The position numbers and the translations under genes are program-made. From Undaria pinnatifida (lineage: Eukaryota; Sar; Phaeophyceae; Laminariales; Alariaceae), in contig JABAKD010000023.1 of assembly GCA_012845835.1 (NCBI GenBank), positions 14,744,202-14,808,201 of the forward strand: a stretch of 64,000 bases of DNA, written 5' to 3'. Positions 53,395-63,229 of this stretch are shown piece by piece. Below the pieces are notes generated by a model. The model was not told where the DNA came from and made no database searches. It saw nothing but the letters and a program-made list of their open reading frames with translations. Each line of letters opens with the position of its first letter. The stretch's first letter is position 1.

Positions 53395-53815
53395 CAAAAT
53401 TTACAATTTGTACCGGCCACTCCCGGTATTGTTACAAGCGTATACCCGTACCCGGGGTATTGTGCCACAGGCTTACAGAACTCACAGAACTTCTGGGTAA
53501 GGGTACGGGTTTCTTCCAGAAGTTCCGGGTACGGGTACGGAAGTCTTACAGAACTTCCAGAAGTTCCCGGCATTGTGGCACGGGCGTACAGAACTCACAG
53601 AAGTTCCGAGCGGGTATAAAAATGCTGTACCCGTACCCCAGGTATTGTGGGCACAGGCGTACAGAACTTCCAGAAGTTTCGGGTACGGGTATGAATGTCG
53701 TATAGATCTTCCAGAAGTTCCGGGTACGGGTATAATTGTCCCACAGAACTTACAAAAGTTCTTTGTAGGGTAATACCCGGGGTAAATACCCCGGGTACGG
53801 TTTGTGAGTACCCTA
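53395..53815 (+). repeat. palindromic minisatellite, array 2
   Basis: Same unit as 49,135-49,785, about eight repeats, ending ggtaatacccggggtaaata and ccccgggtacgg. Confidence 0.88.
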
Positions 53816-54027
53816 CAGAACACGGCCTTGCAAAAAACGGCGGCCACAAGACTGCTGTGACACAGAGAAAACCAAAGTGGCTCGTGCATGTGATATATAA
53901 AAAAAGCGACAACACAAATACCGGCAAACTCATCCTTAGCATTTCCCGGCAGTATCCTAGATTTTTTCGTGCTTGCCTGGCATAATAGGCGGTCCCTAAA
54001 CGCGTGGACCAAAGCTCACGATATATT

Positions 54028-54135
54028 CTCATCCCTTGACAACGTCCTCCGCAGAAACATAGCCTCTTCTATCCAGGCGCTCCTATCGCCGGGGTTTTCA
54101 CTCCGGCATCCCCTCCCAGACACTCAGGCATACCA
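54028..54135 (-). repeat. segment duplicated at 55,083-55,190
   Basis: Cccttgacaacgtcctccgc, tatcgccggggttttcac and ccggcatcccctccc correspond to cccttgccagcatcctccgg, tctcgccggggtttttgc and ccagcaccccctccc in the other copy. The minus-strand reading of the other copy is a Gln/Gly-rich frame (GAGAKTPARGTPSERRLFF); here that frame is interrupted. Confidence 0.65.
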
Positions 54136-55080
54136 GATACATATTATACATATATTTATACAGATTCACGTATCATAGTACAGAGACACACACCAAAACA
54201 CACACCACACTGGGCAAAAAAGTAAGGACCGTTTGAATATTTTACGTATACGCCCGTGGTACTCAAATTTTAAACTTTCGTCCAAACTGATAGCAGGGCA
54301 CAGAAGACGCGTGCTACGATAGAGGTGTGATAGCAATTTTTGGTTTAAATATTTTTTGAACAACTGCACTCCTTACCCCAAACTGGTCGGAATGCCACTT
54401 TTTTAATCGCAACGTGCTTCTTTTTGTAAACCTAGGCCATGGGTTTTGTTCGTTGAGCTGCACCTTCGTTGTTCTCAAATTCAGTCCCTGGGTCAGGCAC
54501 AGAGCTCCTTAAGCGAGTAGTCTCAGAAAACAGTTGGTGCACCTGTACTGTAGCATGTGTCATTAGGAGCTCCATGTGGTACTTCAATCGCACGTGTTAC
54601 GGGGTGTGCAAACCGTGGTTAAGGACACAGGTCGTTGACTCCCCTTCTGATACTAGGGTCAACAGGGCTAAGGTGGTAAGCTTTGTTCTGTACATGGAAA
54701 CTGCTGTATGACCCGCATTGAGGGGGACGAATTTTCATAACACTGTTGTGCTTTCCATCTGACAATGAGCATCACGAACTTCCACGTTCATCACTCATAT
54801 CGTTCCCAAGAGAAGAAAGCCGCAGAAACAAAGGGAAACCTATGCGCAAAGCCTGACTCCCTTCAACGCCTGCAGTACTTCCCGCTTACTCATCCCACGG
54901 TAGGGGCACAGAAATTAGTCAGCGCACCTCTACCGTGGCATGCGTGCTACTGTAATACCAACCGTTTTCACCTCAGAGTCCAAATGTAGCATACATTCGC
55001 GATCAGAGTAGTGCAAATACGAACACAACCCCCGGGCCAAAAAAAAAGCACACAAAAATCTCCCAAACAAAAAGAAAAAG
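54136..55080. other. no gene seen
   Basis: One weak duplication (ggcacagagctcc...gtgcacctgtactgtagcat against ggcacagaaatta...gcgcacctctaccgtggcat, near 54,495 and 54,905). The rest is unassigned. Confidence 0.4.
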
Positions 55081-55082
55081 AG

Positions 55083-55190
55083 CACATGCTCACCCCTTGC
55101 CAGCATCCTCCGGAAAAAAAAGCCTCCTCTCACTAGGCGTTCCTCTCGCCGGGGTTTTTGCGCCAGCACCCCCTCCCCCTCCCGCCTGCT
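55083..55190 (-). repeat. duplicated segment with adjoining CAG run
   Basis: Pairs with 54,028-54,135. It is followed at 55,190-55,225 by ctgctgctg repeats that give a poly-Gln frame on the minus strand (55,344-55,090), whose reality is uncertain. Confidence 0.6.
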
Positions 55191-55360
55191 GCTGCAACCT
55201 CTGCTGCTGCTGCTGCTGCTGCTGAGGCGTGGTGCTTGCGTTTCTAGCGGCGGGCCTGCTCCGGAGGCTGTGTACAGCGAGCGCGGGCACAACACAAGGA
55301 AAGTACTGACCGTTTGTGGGGCAACCACCCCCGAAAAACGCCAATTTTTATAGAAAACCA

Positions 55361-55596
55361 TATGCTATGTTTGGTAAGCTAGAGAGTAGCGAGAGAACGA
55401 TTGCTATCCTAGGAGATGGATGGTGGCCGCAGACGGCGAAACAGGACGGGGATAGGAGAAGCAAAAAGTTTTTATGCAGTTTATGGAAGAAGCGTAATGA
55501 GCGCCCAAATGTTGGAGGTGCTTCTATTAGGAGTAGGAACGGTGCTCCGTCTCGAAAGGGATGCGTGGTCAATGGTCAAATGACTAAGGCAAGCAA
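55361..55596 (+). pseudogene. coding duplicate 1 of an unrecognised protein, frameshifted
   Basis: Encodes FGKLESSERTIAILG, WWPQTAKQDGD and FLCSLWKKRNER. After a 1-base change near 55,505 the +1 frame continues as MLEVLLLGVGTVLRLERDAW ending SMVK and a stop, which aligns with the intact duplicate at 57,018-57,228. Differences between the copies are mostly at third codon positions, and one indel is 6 bp, as expected of sequence once under protein constraint. The function is unknown. Confidence 0.5.
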
Positions 55597-55604
55597 CAAG
55601 TGAG

Positions 55605-55850
55605 TACGCCCCCCCTACAATATATACAATAGTTGAACTCGGTTGGTACCTACGCTGCCAAACATTATAGACATACTGGGGTTGGCGTCGGTCGGCAAAG
55701 ACGCTGTAAAACATGTCAATCACTGCGTACGCCCCCCCTACAATATATATTTTAGTTGACCTCGGTTGGTACCTACGCCGTCAAACATTATATGCATACT
55801 GGGGTTGGCGTCGGTCGGCAAAGACGCTGTAAAACATGCCAATCACTGCG
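55605..55850 (+). repeat. 124-bp tandem duplication
   Basis: Two adjacent near-identical units: gtacgccccccctacaatat, gttggtacctacgc, catactggggttggcgtcgg, tcggcaaagacgctgtaaaa, catgccaatcactgc. Confidence 0.9.
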
Positions 55851-56549
55851 TGAGCTAGACAACCAGGGTACCGCTTCTTTTTTCTTGGCGGTCACCAGAA
55901 TGGTTATCGAGTTGTATCACATTGTGCGGGGTGGAGAACCCCAGCTCCGCAAAAGGGGAACGATCGCATCACGTAGTGTAAATATGGTAAGGCACCCACG
56001 AGGCAGTTACATAGTAATATCCATTGCTGTCTCTGGAGTGTCCACACCAGAAAACAAAGTAAGTAATTGGCGCGGTCATCCATACGCAAGAAAGTAGGCA
56101 CAAGGTGCCGAAGTCCGTCTTACGAGCGGTTCTTGGAAGGATGCAGTTCACCCTTCATGCGACTCGCCGAACACCTAGATGCGCTTCGCGCTTGGTGCAA
56201 TCAATATCTGCCTGGTTGTTGAAAACCCGACGTGCTCCGTCCCGACATAGTAGGGATGCGAAGGTCTATGGTCATACGACAACGGCCATGTACAAACTGA
56301 GTACACCCCCCCCCCCTTTCCCTTCAATATGTGCTACCGTAGAGGTACACCATTATTTTCTGAGGCTTTTTTCTAAGGCAAAAACTGATGCATTAACCAT
56401 TTTTTTGGGACTAAACAAAGAGTGTAACCTGATGAACAAACCCATGGCCTAGTATACAAATAACTTTTTAGCGAAATAAGCAGGACGTTCCGACGATTTT
56501 GGGCTAAGGGGCCCCGCCATTTAGAAAGCACTTTCGACAAAAAGTGGTA

Positions 56550-58210
56550 TACCTCAATACCTCTATCGTAGCACGCGTGCCTCCCCCTTCCCTTCCCTAT
56601 GCCCCCTCCTCCTTAAGCTTCAACCCTCCCCCCAACCACATTACAAAACCCAATGGCATCCTAGTAGATCTGAGGACCTCAGCTGCGGTAATTTTCTTCC
56701 CTCCTCTGCTGCCCCCGCCCACAAACACACCAACTGCATAATGACAAAATCTACCCTTAAAGCGGTTTACCTTTTAAAAGAAACAATCTGTTTTGCTCGT
56801 CACCCCCATCCCCCCTCCCCTTCTTTCCTAGCCTATTCTCGGCCCCGTCTCGCCTAAAATACCCCACCTTCCATGGAGGAGGACGTGGATGCACGTGTGC
56901 GCCCGTGTGGCACAACAAGAGAGTAGGACTCACATAGTAAGAGAATTTGAAAATATACAAGGACCGATGGGATGTGTTAGAGGAGGAGACGAGGAAGTTA
57001 GATGAATTTGACATGGAAGAGTTTGGTAAACTAGAGAGTAGCGAGAACACGATCTCTATCCTAGGATATAGATGGTGGCCACAGACGGCGAAACAAGAAG
57101 GGGATAGCAAACAGTTTCTATGTAATACATCTAAAAAGCACAACGAGCGCCTGATGCTGGAGATGTCTTTGTTAGGAGTAGGAACGGCGCTCCGTCTCCA
57201 AAGGGATGCGTGGTCAATGGTCAAATGACTAAGGCGAGCAAAAAATGAGTACGCACCCCCCCCCATCCCAATTACAAAAACCCCAACACGTGGTAGATCT
57301 GAGATCAGAGGACCTCTGGGATGATCATTCCGGTTCCACCTCTGGTGTTTTCCCTCCACAAGCACGCCACACCCACAACGGCAACCTCTAGCCCTGAAGA
57401 AGTCAACCTTCTGAGAGAAAACATCTGCTGTGCCCATCACCCCCCCCCGCCTTCCCTCCCCGTCCCCCTCACCTTAAATTACCCCCCCTCGCGCTTGGTG
57501 AAAGCAGTGCCTGCCTGGTTGGCCGACGTGCTCCGTCCCGGCACTGCACGGATGCGAGGGTCTACGGTCTCAAGACTACGAGCATGCATGATGTGAGTAC
57601 CCCCGCCCCCGCCCTTCCCTCCTCCCTAACTGCGTCGTATCGACAGGGATGCGAGATCAATGCTCAACCGACTAAGGCAAGCAACAAATCAGTACGCTCT
57701 CCTCCCCGCCCCAAATACACAACCCCATGACGTACAATACCTAGAAGAATATCTGAGGACCTCTGGCGTGGTCATTTCCGTCCCTCCCCTGGTGTCCCCT
57801 CCCACAAACACGCCGCCTCCCAGTGCAAAACTCCCACCACCACCGTTGCCTCTGCTCTGGGGGTCGGAAGAAGTGAGTCCGACCAGCCTGGCGATCTTGG
57901 GCGGCAGCCTGGCGAAAGCATCCACTGTCCACCTTTTTCAGGAAAATAATAATGTAAAAAGAAATCAATCAAACTGAACACACTGAGCATAGCACCAACA
58001 TATGCGCTTAGTCTACATTACATAAACACACCAAAATCATTCAACGCATGAAGAAAAATCTGACAATATTCAGGGTGTCGGACGAGGTAAGTCCTGCCAG
58101 CCTGACGATTTTCTGGCGACAGCAGAGCCAGAGTGTGCACTGGGTAAGTCCGACCAGCATGACAATTTTGGGCGGCAGTAGGGCCAGAGCGTCCACTGTC
58201 CATCTTTCAC
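56550..58210 (+). repeat. tandem ~0.45-0.7-kb units of a decayed multicopy locus
   Basis: Blocks tagatctgaggacct-ggtcatttccgtccctcc (56,667; 57,293; 57,750), gaaaacatctgctgtgcccatcacccccc (56,780; 57,410) and gtgctccgtc-gggatgcgtggtcaatggtcaa (55,545; 56,240; 57,190; 57,525; 57,645) recur in order. Some units end in gtgagtac, a splice-donor-like motif. Three copies of agtccgaccagcctgacgat-tttgggcggcag follow at 57,867, 58,089 and 58,147. Confidence 0.65.
56947..57228 (+). CDS. coding duplicate 2, intact C-terminal segment, unrecognised
   Basis: 93 codons from a TTG at 56,947 to TGA at 57,226-57,228. A stop lies four codons upstream, so either the segment is an internal/terminal exon joined at an acceptor (tcacatag at ~56,930) or it starts at an internal Met. 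It reads KIYKDRWDVLEEETRKLDEF, then FGKLESSENTISILGYRWWP, QTAKQEGD, FLCNTSKKHNERL, and LLGVGTALRLQRDAWSMVK. The charged, helix-prone sequence ends with a conserved Trp-containing tail. The diverged duplicate at 55,361 supports a coding origin. I do not recognise the family. Confidence 0.45.
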   Translation: MKIYKDRWDVLEEETRKLDEFDMEEFGKLESSENTISILGYRWWPQTAKQEGDSKQFLCNTSKKHNERLMLEMSLLGVGTALRLQRDAWSMVK

Positions 58211-58369
58211 AAAAAAAGAGAGTACAAAAAACTAGTTTACGTTGCTTCAATTTAATGAACATTCTAGTACACAAACACGAATGGTTATGATCCTACCGAA
58301 ATATTCAATGTGAATACTCGTGCTCCAAGGGACCTTTTCTTGCGTAAACATTACACACCCTGTACAACT

Positions 58370-58510
58370 ACAACTGTAAACTACAACTGGCAACTACAAC
58401 TAACAGTTGTGTACGGTCGCAACTACCCGGCAGTTGTCTAAGACAACCCAGTTGAGCAGACTTTCCACAAAGTAGTTGTCCAGACAACTGGAAACTGGAA
58501 ACTAGTTATA
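58370..58510 (+). repeat. aactac / AGTTGTCC minisatellite, first block
   Basis: Actacaactggcaactacaa, agttgtctaagacaacccag and agttgtccagacaactgg. Related to the larger block at 59,380-59,650. Confidence 0.75.
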
Positions 58511-59360
58511 TACCAAGGGGCTGGAGGGGCTAGACGCCGCGTTCGGCCCGGTGAACCTCACCGACGCGGTGGGGTCGGAGGTTCAAGTAGTATACTGTAG
58601 GACCGTAACACGGGAAAGGCGTGGCGCAGTGGTGCGTGATGGCGGCCAGGCTGGGTTGTGAAAACGGTTGGCCTTTGAAATAGGGTATTTTCTGATAGTG
58701 CTTGTATTTGTCAGCAGGAGTTGACACGACGTCTTGCCATACGCGGCAAAGCGAGAAAGGCGGGTTTCGAGGGGCGGCCTTGGTGGGTGTTTGGGTGTTA
58801 TATTTTGTTTTGTATGCGTTTTGGGCGGTTTCAACTCTCTTGCGGATTTTCCTGGCACGCTCAGGTAAACAACAAACGCAATCACGCGGAAGAAATGTTG
58901 AAGGGAATGGTAATAACTCTGGATTGGTGCGGCGATCAGGAGTCCGGTGCATATATCCGCTCTTGTACAGCTATCGCGCCGGTAACGTACACATGCGTGC
59001 ACGTCCTTTTCCCCTCTGATGATGAAGGTGTTGCCTTCCACGCATGTGTAATACAGTATACTACCGCTGCAGAACTGCTGGGGCAAGCGGTTGCCGCCAC
59101 ATCGATATCATTTCAGATCGGTGCTCGGTTGCCTTGGTTTTTCCTCCCGATATGAAGGTGTCTCCTACCCATGCATGCATTCGATGTTGAAGTGGTTTGA
59201 GAATGTAGTACACCCGGTATGAACTTCCATCATCAGCACCAGGTTTCCTCCTACTCCCCCCCCCCCACCTCTCTTTCAAGCACGGGAGAAACAAGGGAAT
59301 GGATACAGATGAGGCTGGGGGTGCCCCCGGACGATCCAAACACATGTTTCGCGTCCAACT
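58511..59360. other. no called gene; local duplication
   Basis: Gatgaaggtgttgccttcca-cgcatg and gatatgaaggtgtctcctac-ccatgcatg (59,019 and 59,150) are diverged copies of one ~140-bp unit. A 144-codon plus frame at 58,721-59,155 crosses this duplication and shows no domain. Confidence 0.4.
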
Positions 59361-59379
59361 AGTTGTCTGTCAGAAAACT

Positions 59380-59650
59380 AATAGTTTGTGTACGGACGCA
59401 ACTACCCAGTAGTTGTCCAGGACAACTTAGTTCCGCAGACTTTCCACAGTGTGGTTGTCCAGGACAACTTAGTTTCGCAGACTTTCCATACAGGAGTTAT
59501 ACAAGACAACTTAGCTGCGTAGACTGCCCACACGATAGTTGTCCAGGGCAACTAATTACGCAGTCATTTCAAACAGTAGTTGTCCAGGACAACTTAGTTG
59601 CGCAGACATTTCAAACAGTAGTTGTCCAGAAAGTTGCGCACAGTAATTGC
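59380..59650 (+). repeat. palindromic minisatellite, AGTTGTCCAGGACAACT
   Basis: Six to seven units of ~46 bp. Each contains the 17-bp palindrome agttgtccaggacaact, or a close variant, followed by tagttgcgcagactttccac. Confidence 0.88.
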
Positions 59651-59694
59651 TTGCCAGACAATGGGCAACTACCGTTGTTGTACAGGGAAACATT

Positions 59695-59895
59695 GCCAAG
59701 AGCAAAGCGCGAGAGCGTGAGTTAGCAATGTTTCGAAGAGGATGAGCTGAAACCTGGGAGTGCTGATCCTTTGCGCGATAGAAATTAAGGCATGTGCCGC
59801 GGAGGAAAAGGGAAACACCTGTCACCACGGTTGGTCCATAAGGCCGTTGAGGGTAAAACCTCGTACAAGTTAAGCTGAAGAAAAAAAGTGATGGC
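59695..59895 (+). repeat. SINE B copy, diverged
   Basis: Aaagcgcgagagcgtgagtt, agcaatgtttcgaagaggat, gagtgctgatcctttgcgcg and acacctgtcaccacggttgg, then gccgttgagggtaaaacctc. The last block belongs to family C, so this copy links SINE B and the family C array. Confidence 0.7.
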
Positions 59896-59999
59896 ATCAA
59901 AACAGAAAAAAAAACAAGTTTTAGGATATTCTGGGCTTAAAATAAAAGAGGTGTTCGCGATCTCACGGGTCTGGTCGACTCGGGAAATGTTTCGAAATC

Positions 60000-60365
60000 T
60001 CACGGGTCGGGTCGGGTAAAATGTCGACAGATCAAGAACTGCGCGTGTCGTGTGGCGTCACCCGCGAAGAATGTTGACAAAAAAAACGAATACGACCACT
60101 CACCTAGGAAGGTTTCCTAGGTCATCACACTACAATCAAGTAAGCAAAGGGTTAGCAGCGGTCTTTGCTCTTTACTGCTGCTATAGGGTTGAAAACTACA
60201 GAGACGGGGGAAAAAAAGATCCTTCACGGGTCAAGAGGTTGTCAATTTTTCACGGGCCTGGTCGGGTCGGGTCGGGTCGGATGTCGATAGCTCAAATTTT
60301 TCGAGGGTCGGGTCGGGTTGGGTCCCGAGGGTAGGATCGACCCGACCCGAATCGATCCTACCCGT
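60000..60365. repeat. GGGTC-rich tracts
   Basis: Tctcacgggtcgggtcgggt, ttttcacgggcctggtcggg and repeated cgggtcgggt; inverse equivalent of 12,371-12,470. Confidence 0.75.
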
Positions 60366-60384
60366 GACAATAGACCTGACCCGC

Positions 60385-61000
60385 GAACAGCCTCCACGTG
60401 ACAACCCACCCAGGAAGGTTTCCAAGAGAGCGCGCAACCAGCAACCGGGATACGGAAAGGAAGAGGCATACCCACCCCGGACACCCGAACGCCATCCAAA
60501 ATATTTCAAATCCCAACGCAGCCACATGATATTATCCACGGGGGGATGTTGCACACCACACACCCCAGCGTATACCACACCGGGTGATATTTTTAGAGTC
60601 TGAAGTGTTATCATCGCGCGTGTGTTACATCGTAGTATACGGCGAACACATAATAACTCACCCAGGAAGGTTTCCAAGAGAGCGTGCGACCAAGAACCGG
60701 GACACGGAGAGGAAGATGCATACCATTCCCGGACAACCGAACACGACCCAAGCGAACCACCACTTCGGGCCGCCAACGATACGCCTGCTCATGGACTGGG
60801 GAACCCGAACCAAAACGAGCAGTCAAAGCGAACAGCCAAAATGAGCAGCCGACACGAGCAGTCAAAACGAACAGCCAAGACGGACAAGTAAAACGAAGCG
60901 AACACATAATAGTCCCGGACACCCGACCACGATCCAAGCGATCCACCAGTTCGGGACGCCAACGACACGCCTGCTTACGGACCGGGAAACCCAACTAAAA
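60385..61000 (+). repeat. degenerate duplicated segment
   Basis: Cacccaggaaggtttccaag, agagcgcgcaaccagcaacc-ggga and cccggacacccgaac recur at 60,390-60,490, 60,660-60,760 and, in part, 60,910-60,980, with a short relative at 60,100. Confidence 0.72.
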
Positions 61001-61500
61001 GGAACAGGAAATTAGCAGGCGAAACGAGCAGTCGACAAACCGGGAAGACGAGCAGCCAACAAAAACAGCCAAAAACGATAAGACTACACGAACGAGCCAA
61101 AACCATTAAGAAAAACAGCGAAAATGGGTTTGCATAGAAAAAGAGGTCAAGACAACGCGAACAGCAGAGAGCCCGTTAGAAAATCGAACTGCCGAGAAGG
61201 GAGCCACACAGAGTGGATCAGGCAAAAGAACACCCAAACTCTGATTAGAAGCACGAGCAGCCTAAACGGAAGGTATCTATCGAGAAGAGACCAGGCAACA
61301 CGAAAAATACAAATAGGACTCACAACACGAACTGTCGGAACGGGTTTACACGTTCACACATGAAAATATTGACGTAAAACGAAGAGCCAAGGCAAAACGA
61401 ACATCAACAAAACTGTTAGAAACGGAAACTAGGCAAAACGAACAGACCAGTAAAAACAACAGCCAAAAGTCGACTGAAAAAAGGAACAACCAATACGGGT
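60790..61500 (+). repeat. A-rich aaacgagcagcca repeat
   Basis: Many degenerate copies of aaaacgagcagtc/aaaacgaacagccaa, loosening towards 61,500. Lys/Asn/Ser-rich frames are artefacts. Confidence 0.7.
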
Positions 61501-62080
61501 TATATGTAGAGAAGGGAAAAACCACGTCAACATACCCAAGATCACATCCATACGCTAAAATTACACAACTACACCCAAAATCTTACAATTTTGCCGACAT
61601 CCAAGAAATTCCAAACCATGGACACATACCTGGTTAAACACTTCTAACACGCTCAAGGCAAAAATTGCAGCGTAACCGCTCGCCGCCAGCAGCAACCTAC
61701 GCCGCTCCCTCCTGTTGGGCTGCAACGGCATAACATTCGAACAGCAACATGAAGCAGCATCAGCAACATCAACCTCACCAGCACTAAGCCACACCAACAG
61801 CATCAGAGTCAGCAGAAAAAAACAGTGCCTGCTACAACATGAGTATCGCTTTGCTGGGCTCCGTACCAACGTAGCACCAGTAACACGGTAATCGATTTAG
61901 CGTAAGCAGTACGATATCACGGTCATCATATCTCATGCTCATGAAAACGATATATTGCATAAATTGTTGTTGCCCGGCAATCAAGTTCTCTCATGTGTAG
62001 CTGTGGTGTGAAGGAAACACCGAGGTGAACCGGTACCTCGGGTCAGCACGAAGCGGAGTCTGGGACCTCTGGCGACCTTG
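61501..62080. other. no called gene
   Basis: A minus-strand open frame at 61,869-61,561 has a hydrophobic, signal-like start but opens at a TTG with no upstream ATG, so it is not called. The rest is unassigned. Confidence 0.35.
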
Positions 62081-62104
62081 AAATTGTGTGTAATAAGGCG
62101 CTAT

Positions 62105-62285
62105 TATTTAGGGGAAGGGGACCTGGTATCCACATCCGGGACGGTTTTGCCTCGTCATCGGGCAACCACTGGTGGTCGGCACTACGCCGTCGCGGGACAG
62201 GACCGTGCATCCATTGCGTGTGGAACACAACTGCCTCGTATTTCAGCACGCACAAGAAAAACTGCATCAGGGATGCGTCCAGCAA
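62105..62285 (+). repeat. 160-bp dispersed repeat, copy 1
   Basis: Cgggacggttttgcctcgtc, atcgggcaaccactggtggt, cggcactacgccg, tgcgtgtggaacacaactgc, ctcgta and tgcatcagggatgcgtc. A second direct copy lies at 62,535-62,695 and an inverted copy at 63,055-63,215. Confidence 0.82.
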
Positions 62286-62374
62286 ATTCTCAGTATTATC
62301 GGCACGAAATTTGATTGAAAAATTAACAAAAGCTTCGTATTCTACACCACTGTGGGACTGTGCCCTTAGTAAAT

Positions 62375-62455
62375 TCTCGGGTAGTGGAAGTTAGGTGAGC
62401 TTAAGCATTAGTTTTCCCCATCCGCGGGAGTACAAAAAAAAAGGAAAAAAAAAGG
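62375..62455 (+). repeat. family F tail fragment
   Basis: Agtggaagttaggtgagctt, agttttccccatccgcggga and an A-rich tail; only the last ~80 bp. Confidence 0.65.
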
Positions 62456-62534
62456 GAGGATGATGAAAATCGGCTCAAACTCATCTGCTATGGAAATGGT
62501 CAGGTCAACTCGCTACAGATAGCCGGGCACTCAA

Positions 62535-62695
62535 GACGAGGGACGAATTTTGCCTCGTCACCAGGCCACAACTGCTGGTAGGCGCTACGCCGCCACGGGA
62601 TAAAAACATGCACAATTTGCGGGTGGAACGCAATTGCCTCGTCTTTCATTCAGTACGGACAAGAAAAAATGCATCAGGGATGCGTAGATCTGTGA
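62535..62695 (+). repeat. 160-bp dispersed repeat, copy 2
   Basis: Direct copy of 62,105-62,285. From 62,700 to 63,050 only short ccgacttgctgact and agtcggctagt echoes are seen. Confidence 0.78.
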
Positions 62696-63054
62696 GTCGG
62701 CAGGATGTCACGACTAAAAACTAATCGGAAGGTACCGGTAGCATATCGAGTGAATTTAGTGGGCAAGTCGGTTGGCGAAACCAGCTGATGGTCAGCCGAC
62801 TTGCTGACTGAAGTCAGGCGAGGGAAACGAGAAACGAGTCAAATCTGCCTCCCCCGGCCGCGGGGGCCCCGCCCAAAAAGGAAAGAAAACGCACTCCGCA
62901 TTGCACAATCCTTCCTACAAGTGCGGAAACCCAATGAAGCGGATAGTCGGCACCTCCGGAAAACGGCTGACTATTAGTCCGGCTAGTAACTAGTTGGGTG
63001 ACTAAAGTCGCGCCCACTCACAGCTCTAGGGATGCGTCAATCTTCATGGTCACC

Positions 63055-63215
63055 TGATAGACGCATCCCCGATTATATTTTTCATGTACGCACCGAAAGA
63101 CGAGGCAATCGTGTACCACACGCAGGCGATGCGTGGCCTCGTCCCGTGGCGGTGTAGAACCGACCGCCACTTGTTGCCCGATGACGAGGCAAAAGTCGTC
63201 CCTCGGATTGAGTGC
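63055..63215 (-). repeat. 160-bp dispersed repeat, inverted copy
   Basis: Agacgcatccccg, gaaagacgaggcaatcgtgt, gtggcggtgtagaaccgacc and gatgacgaggcaaaagtcg; reverse complement of copies 1 and 2. Confidence 0.78.
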
Positions 63216-63229
63216 TTCCTAGGGGTGCC

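Noticed and set aside
58721-59155. 144-codon plus-strand frame and the antisense 167-codon frame
   Set aside because: Cross a local ~140-bp duplication, conflict with each other, and show no motif.
61561-61869. 102-codon frame with signal-peptide-like start
   Set aside because: Begins with TTG and has no upstream ATG; the hydrophobic stretch may be chance in a CAN-biased region.
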